This document shows positions 24,155-27,970 of a DNA stretch of 27,970 nucleotides, piece by piece. The stretch's first letter is position 1. Every line of letters starts with the position of its first letter. Source of the DNA: an uncultured Collinsella sp. (GTDB lineage Bacteria > Actinomycetota > Coriobacteriia > Coriobacteriales > Coriobacteriaceae). Location of the stretch: positions 1-27,970 of the forward strand of contig URKH01000020.1 of assembly GCA_900548255.1 (NCBI GenBank), given 5' to 3'. The notes beneath the pieces are model-generated. The model had not been told where the DNA came from. It worked only from the letters and a program-made list of their open reading frames with translations, and searched no databases. Position numbers and translations under genes: made by a program.

Positions 24155-24163
24155 TGCTACAAT
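24155..24163 (+). promoter_or_regulatory. Extended -10 promoter for mnmA
   Basis: TGCTACAAT (24155-24163) is an extended -10 element about 73 bp upstream of the mnmA ATG. No good -35 is visible. Transcription would start near 24170, inside the left arm of the terminator hairpin. Confidence 0.45.
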
Positions 24164-24167
24164 GTCT

Positions 24168-24206
24168 GCGGCGCGGAACCAGCCTCCCGCGCCGCTTTTC
24201 TTTTTT
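24168..24206 (+). terminator. Terminator between cysK and mnmA
   Basis: GCGGCGCGG (24168-24176) and CCGCGCCGC (24187-24195) form a perfect 9-bp stem with a 10-base loop, followed by TTTTCTTTTTT (24196-24206). It is placed to end cysK transcription. Because the mnmA promoter candidate lies directly in front, transcripts from it would lack most of the left arm and escape termination. Confidence 0.85.
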
Positions 24207-24235
24207 GGCCACATGCCACCAAGGAGAACCTCCCC

Positions 24236-25336
24236 ATGCACAACAAGCGCGTGCTCGTCGCCATGAGCGGCGGCGTCGATTCCAGCGTGACCGCGTATCT
24301 GCTCAAAAGTCAGGGTTACGAATGTGTCGGTGCCACCATGCGCCTCACCTGCCCCGCGCCCGATCCCACCACGGGCATGAGTAAGGTCGACCGCGACATC
24401 GCCGATGCAAAGGCCGTCGCCGAGCGCCTGGGGATACCCCATCACGTGCTCGACTTGCAGCAAACCTTCGACCGCAACGTGATCGAACGCTTTGTGAACG
24501 CCTACCAGGAGGGGCTGACGCCTAACCCGTGCATCATCTGCAACCGCCATATTAAGTTTGGCGCGCTGCTCGATGCGGCACTCAATATGGGCTGCGATTA
24601 CATCGCCACAGGTCACTACGCCAAAACGAGCCAGGCGTCCGACGGAACCTGGCAGCTGCATCGCGGCGAGGACCCTAAAAAGGACCAAAGCTACTTTTTA
24701 TATTCGCTTACGCAGGAGCGCCTGGCGCACACGATCTTTCCGCTGGCAGGCCTGGACAAGGAGCACGACGTGCGCCGCATTGCCGCCGAGCAGGGCTTTG
24801 CCAACGCCAAGAAGGCCGAAAGCGAGGACATCTGCTTTATCGCGGATGGCGACTATGCGGGCTATATCGAGCGTCGGTGCGGACATCCCGCTACACCGGG
24901 CGATATCGTATGGCGCGACGGCAGCGTGGTCGGACGCCACAACGGCGCGTTGCGCTATACCATCGGCCAGCGCAAGGGCCTGGGCGTCGCGATGGCGCAT
25001 CCCGTGTACGTAACGGGCGTCGACGCCGCCAACAACATTGTGCATCTGGGCGAAGCCGAGGACCTAACCGCGGCGGCGCTAACTGCCAATGAGTGGATCT
25101 GGAGCGCGCCGGCAGAGTGCATGGAGGCCGAGCTCGATGCCGGCGGCATTCGCGTGGGCGCCAAGTACCGCTACCGACAGAAAGACCAGGCAGCGACCCT
25201 TACGCGCGGCGAAGACGGGCAAATGTTGCTGACCTTTGACGAGCCGCAGCGCGCCATCGCCCCCGGACAGGCCGTCGTCGTCTATCGGGGCGACATCGTC
25301 CTGGGCGGCGGCACCGTGACCGGCGCGCTTAAGTAG
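24236..25336 (+). CDS. mnmA: tRNA 2-thiouridine(34) synthase MnmA
   Basis: Adenylates and thiolates U34 of Lys, Glu and Gln tRNAs, using sulfur passed from a cysteine desulfurase. The 366-residue product has the PP-loop SGGVDS (11-16), the catalytic cysteines Cys102 (NPCIICNRHIKF) and Cys200 (SEDICFI), TGHYAK, DQSYFLY and the tRNA-binding LRYTIGQRKGLG, with a C-terminal beta-barrel. ATG at 24236 has AAGGAG 9 bases upstream. The sulfur link to the neighbouring cysK is suggestive only; the desulfurase is not in the window. It converges with the HipA-like gene, only 8 bp separating the two stops, and no terminator fits between them. Confidence 0.97.
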   Translation: MHNKRVLVAMSGGVDSSVTAYLLKSQGYECVGATMRLTCPAPDPTTGMSKVDRDIADAKAVAERLGIPHHVLDLQQTFDRNVIERFVNAYQEGLTPNPCIICNRHIKFGALLDAALNMGCDYIATGHYAKTSQASDGTWQLHRGEDPKKDQSYFLYSLTQERLAHTIFPLAGLDKEHDVRRIAAEQGFANAKKAESEDICFIADGDYAGYIERRCGHPATPGDIVWRDGSVVGRHNGALRYTIGQRKGLGVAMAHPVYVTGVDAANNIVHLGEAEDLTAAALTANEWIWSAPAECMEAELDAGGIRVGAKYRYRQKDQAATLTRGEDGQMLLTFDEPQRAIAPGQAVVVYRGDIVLGGGTVTGALK

Positions 25337-25344
25337 CCGCGGGT

Positions 25345-26718
25345 TTATCGCTGCACGTGTCGAAGTACCTCAACAGCGGCACCAACCTCGATTACGCGAC
25401 GCTCAAGGCCGCGGTGAATGGCCTCGAGTCGACCCTCCGCCGTCGCCCACTCGCTCTGCGAAAGAATCTCGATCGCTTCATCAACAAATCCGTTGAGCCG
25501 CGATGAATCGAACCAATCGAGCAAATCCGCAAGCGCCAGCTGGACGGAAGGGTCGGGCCCAAACGGCTTAGCGGAAAACCCAAACTCCCCAGCTGCGAGC
25601 ACGGCAGTTGGTACGTTGTACCACAGGCAGTTGCCGCTATCGAACAGCGGAGCAGGTTTTATCTCCAGGGTGTCGACATTGCGGATGATGCCGAAGTTTC
25701 GCCAATGGCGGTCGCTGTTGGCCAAAAGGGCATCGCAGACAATCATCTGCGACATAGACCTTCTCACAGCGGCCTCATCGACACCATGCTTGCCGAGGTA
25801 GCAACAGTATCGATCGTATGTCGAGTTTCCCCGCTGGCTACCAAATGCGCCCTTAACGTAAACAGCCGGAACATATTCCTCGCGGCCGTCAAGAAAGTCG
25901 TCGCACAGACACACAGGGCCATCGAACATGCGCTCAACCGTGTAAGGAACAAACTCCCCCTTGGAAAGCAAACGACGATGCAGAGCCGTTGCAACTGCCT
26001 CGTTAAAGGGCCGTTGGTCGTCCATCCCGCACCCTTTAGCCAAAACGCGAATGCCGTTTCGGATCATCCACGATTTAGGGAGCTCGCCCTCGGACGTGTT
26101 ATCCGGATTATTTAGACCGATGCCTTCCAGCCAACCCGAACGCTCTTCGGGCGCCGATCGCTCAAAATCATTCTCGAAGTAATTGATGCTTTGCCATTTG
26201 AGTTCGGCGCAATCGGCCGGCCGCAGCCAATAACAATCCGAAAGCGATAAGCCCAGGCACCGAACCGGAACCTCGATGCCACTGGCAATTCCCAGTTCAC
26301 GATAGCGCGAGACGAGTCCAGGGCGAACGTCAGGCACCGACCGATGGCTCCACCACACGTTGAGCTCCCGTTTATTCACCGTAGGAGAAGAGCTCGAGCA
26401 TGTGCCAAACGGCATTCGTTGCGCATCGAGGACCTCGGCGATTTCGAAGGGAAACTCACGCGTCGGATCAAATGAGACATGCGCGACCTCATGGTCGGCC
26501 GACATCAGCGTAAACTTGCGTCCCACATCGGCCGCAGGACGGCGTCCTCGCTTGCGGACCTTTTGGTAGGCGGTCGCAGAATTGTACTCGACCATCTTCC
26601 GGCCGCCCACAATATCGCACACAAGCGTCCCCGATGCGGCAAGTTGCGATATGCGGGCTTTCGTAACGCCCAACAGGCGGGCGGCATCACCCATAGATAA
26701 GTACTCAGACGTATCCAT
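25345..26718 (-). CDS. HipA-family kinase fused to an N-terminal helix-turn-helix domain
   Basis: A 457-residue protein. Residues 5-50 form an excisionase/MerR-like helix-turn-helix (YLSMGDAARLLGVTKARISQ). A middle region (about 65-190) has LSLSDCYWLRP, seen in HipA-like proteins of unknown role. The C-terminal half is a HipA-type Ser/Thr kinase: Lys228 (VLAKG), Glu240 (FNEAVA), the catalytic loop NSDRHWRNFG (Asn334, Asp336, Asn341) and metal-binding Asp360 (PLFDSG). All key kinase residues appear present. HipA toxins normally pair with a separate HipB repressor; none is here, and the HTH domain may replace it. ATG at 26718 has GAGGTG upstream; GTG 26730 or ATG 26727 are alternatives. GC content looks lower than in neighbours, hinting at acquisition. 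Target unknown. Confidence 0.82.
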   Translation of the reverse strand: MDTSEYLSMGDAARLLGVTKARISQLAASGTLVCDIVGGRKMVEYNSATAYQKVRKRGRRPAADVGRKFTLMSADHEVAHVSFDPTREFPFEIAEVLDAQRMPFGTCSSSSPTVNKRELNVWWSHRSVPDVRPGLVSRYRELGIASGIEVPVRCLGLSLSDCYWLRPADCAELKWQSINYFENDFERSAPEERSGWLEGIGLNNPDNTSEGELPKSWMIRNGIRVLAKGCGMDDQRPFNEAVATALHRRLLSKGEFVPYTVERMFDGPVCLCDDFLDGREEYVPAVYVKGAFGSQRGNSTYDRYCCYLGKHGVDEAAVRRSMSQMIVCDALLANSDRHWRNFGIIRNVDTLEIKPAPLFDSGNCLWYNVPTAVLAAGEFGFSAKPFGPDPSVQLALADLLDWFDSSRLNGFVDEAIEILSQSEWATAEGRLEAIHRGLERRVIEVGAAVEVLRHVQR

Positions 26719-26735
26719 ACACCGCATCACCTCGT

Positions 26736-26786
26736 TAAGTAATTTACGTGTTTAGTTAATAGATTACTTACATCATAATACTAAAC
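26736..26786 (-). promoter_or_regulatory. Promoter with nested inverted repeats upstream of the HipA-like gene
   Basis: Two perfect inverted repeats interlock: TAAGTAAT (26736-26743) with ATTACTTA (26763-26770), and GTTTAGT (26750-26756) with ACTAAAC (26780-26786). A minus-strand promoter candidate, TTTAGT (26780-26785) and TATTAA (26756-26761) spaced 18 bp, overlaps both. The stretch is AT-rich against a GC-rich background. This is the expected layout of an autoregulated operator. Confidence 0.6.
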
Positions 26787-26797
26787 GACCTAAAGCG

Positions 26798-26823
26798 AAA
26801 AAAGGCCCGAGAAATCGGGCCTT
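26798..26823 (-). terminator. Terminator of the M42 peptidase gene
   Basis: On the minus strand AAGGCCCGA (26823-26815), a 4-base loop TTTC, then TCGGGCCTT (26810-26802) form a perfect 9-bp stem that runs into a T run (to 26798). It lies about 33 bp after the peptidase stop and insulates the HipA-like gene from it. Confidence 0.92.
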
Positions 26824-26856
26824 AGCGATTGGTCAGCCGAGTCGCAAACTGCTTCC

Positions 26857-27885
26857 TTAGCGCTGCACGTAGGCGCGGACCAGCTCAAAGGTGTTACGCA
26901 CACCGTCGATGTGGCTGCGCTCGTAGTTGTGGCTCGCGTACACGCCGGGGCCGATCAGACCATGGCGAATGTCGTAACCGGCCGAAAGCGTGGCCTCGAC
27001 GTCCGAACCGTAGTGCGGGTACACGTCGATGGCGTAATCGAGCTCCAGCTCGCGCGCGATATTAGACAGCGTGGTTACCAGGTCGTAGTTGTACGGACCG
27101 CCCGAATCCTTGGCGCAAATCGAAACCATGCGCTCGGTGCAGCCAAGGTCGTCGCCCACGCAACCCATGTCCACGCTGATCATCTCGCGCGTGTCGGCCG
27201 GCACGAAGGCGCCGCCGTGGCCGACCTCTTCGTACACGGTAAAGAGCAGCGATACCTTGCGCGAGAGTGTCACCTCGCCAGCGGCGACGGCACGCGCCAG
27301 GCCCAGAAGAATCGACGCGGACAGCTTGTCGTCAAGGAAGCGACTCTTGATGTAGCCGCTCTCCGTCACCGTGGTACGCGGATCCATAGCGATGATATCG
27401 CCCGTCTGAATACCCAGCTCGAGCACATCGTCCTTGCTGTCGACGTTCTCGTCGAGCAAGATCTCCATGTTCTTCTCGATGGTCTTGACCGGTTCATCGG
27501 CCACATGCGCCGAAGGCTCGGTGTTGAGAACCACACCCGTGTAGACATTGCCATCGCGCGTGTAAACGGTGCAGTTCTCGCCATCGGCCGTAGACCACTG
27601 ATGCCCGCCGAGCGTCGTGGGACGCAAGCGACCATTGTCCTTGATGGAGCGCACCATGGCGCCCAGGGTATCGACATGGCTCGCCAATACGAGCGGCTCG
27701 CCCTCGCCGCCAAGCTCAACCAACACGTTGCCCTTATTGGAACGCTCGGGCCCAAACCCCATCTCGCGCAACGTTTCCATTAGATAATCAGTCGCCGCAC
27801 GGGTATAGCCCGTAGGTGAAGCAATAGAAGTCAGCGCCTTCAACTGGTCAGTAATATAGGAGAGCGTAGAATCCATCTTGGACAC
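26857..27885 (-). CDS. M42 family metallopeptidase (glutamyl aminopeptidase/deblocking aminopeptidase type)
   Basis: Cytosolic di-metal aminopeptidase that trims N-terminal residues from peptides; M42 members form large dodecameric cages. The 342-residue product (from the GTG at 27885) has all expected metal or catalytic residues: His70 (ASHVDTLGAM), Asp185/186 (SRFLDDKLSAS), Glu219-Glu220 (VYEEVGHGG), Asp239 (SVDMGC) and His319 (YASHNYERSH). The start is uncertain: GTG 27885 has AAAGGG 8 bases upstream, while ATG 27876 has only a weak GGTG, though homologues could begin at either. The open frame runs upstream to 27939 but that part is not conserved-looking. Single gene with a clear terminator; substrate preference cannot be read from the sequence. 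Confidence 0.93.
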   Translation of the reverse strand: MSKMDSTLSYITDQLKALTSIASPTGYTRAATDYLMETLREMGFGPERSNKGNVLVELGGEGEPLVLASHVDTLGAMVRSIKDNGRLRPTTLGGHQWSTADGENCTVYTRDGNVYTGVVLNTEPSAHVADEPVKTIEKNMEILLDENVDSKDDVLELGIQTGDIIAMDPRTTVTESGYIKSRFLDDKLSASILLGLARAVAAGEVTLSRKVSLLFTVYEEVGHGGAFVPADTREMISVDMGCVGDDLGCTERMVSICAKDSGGPYNYDLVTTLSNIARELELDYAIDVYPHYGSDVEATLSAGYDIRHGLIGPGVYASHNYERSHIDGVRNTFELVRAYVQR

Positions 27886-27970
27886 CAAAGTCACCCTTTC
27901 ATATCGAATTAAACCCACAGCAACAATACCACCACGCACAATTATTTACCTAGCGAGACAACCCATCGAG

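Noticed and set aside
25345..26730. Classical HipBA toxin-antitoxin operon
   Set aside because: No separate hipB-like gene lies on either side; the neighbours are mnmA and an M42 peptidase.

Overview
This is a GC-rich (roughly 60-65% by eye), densely coding bacterial chromosome segment. Gene content, codon use and gene order (ruvC-ruvA-ruvB, addB-addA, an rrf2/cysK pair, mnmA) fit the actinobacterial class Coriobacteriia, most likely Collinsella or a close relative. That assignment is from general recognition of the proteins, not from a database search. I saw no rRNA, tRNA, CRISPR array, insertion sequence or prophage.

Left 21.6 kb, all on the minus strand. In transcription order the genes are: a TrpR-like YerC/YecD regulator ending in a UUCG-loop terminator; addB and addA (double-strand-break processing); dnaE (replicative polymerase) closely followed by a SWIM-SNF2 helicase; a small superoxide reductase; a large protein related to glutamine-dependent NAD synthetase; ruvC-ruvA-ruvB with 1-base stop/start overlaps; and fhs (formate-tetrahydrofolate ligase). 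Most of this block is genome maintenance. A Gram-positive-type SOS box lies in front of ruvC, so resolvase expression is probably LexA-controlled.

Right 6 kb, mixed strands. It holds a small four-helix membrane protein (+) with a strong terminator; an Rrf2 regulator (-) divergent from cysK (+), which suggests control of cysteine or Fe-S metabolism; mnmA (+), the tRNA 2-thiouridylase that uses cysteine-derived sulfur; a convergent orphan HipA-family kinase fused to an N-terminal helix-turn-helix (-) with nested palindromes over its promoter; and an M42 aminopeptidase (-) with its own terminator.

The most unusual items are: (1) the NAD-synthetase homologue, which has lost the catalytic residues of both its amidase and its synthetase domains and looks like a pseudoenzyme; (2) the single-gene HTH-HipA kinase with a likely self-operator; and (3) three intergenic hairpins with sequence similarities, which look like dispersed REP-type elements. 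AddB lacks the Walker A motif and most Fe-S cysteines known from the Bacillus enzyme, and carries an 18-bp coding tandem repeat.
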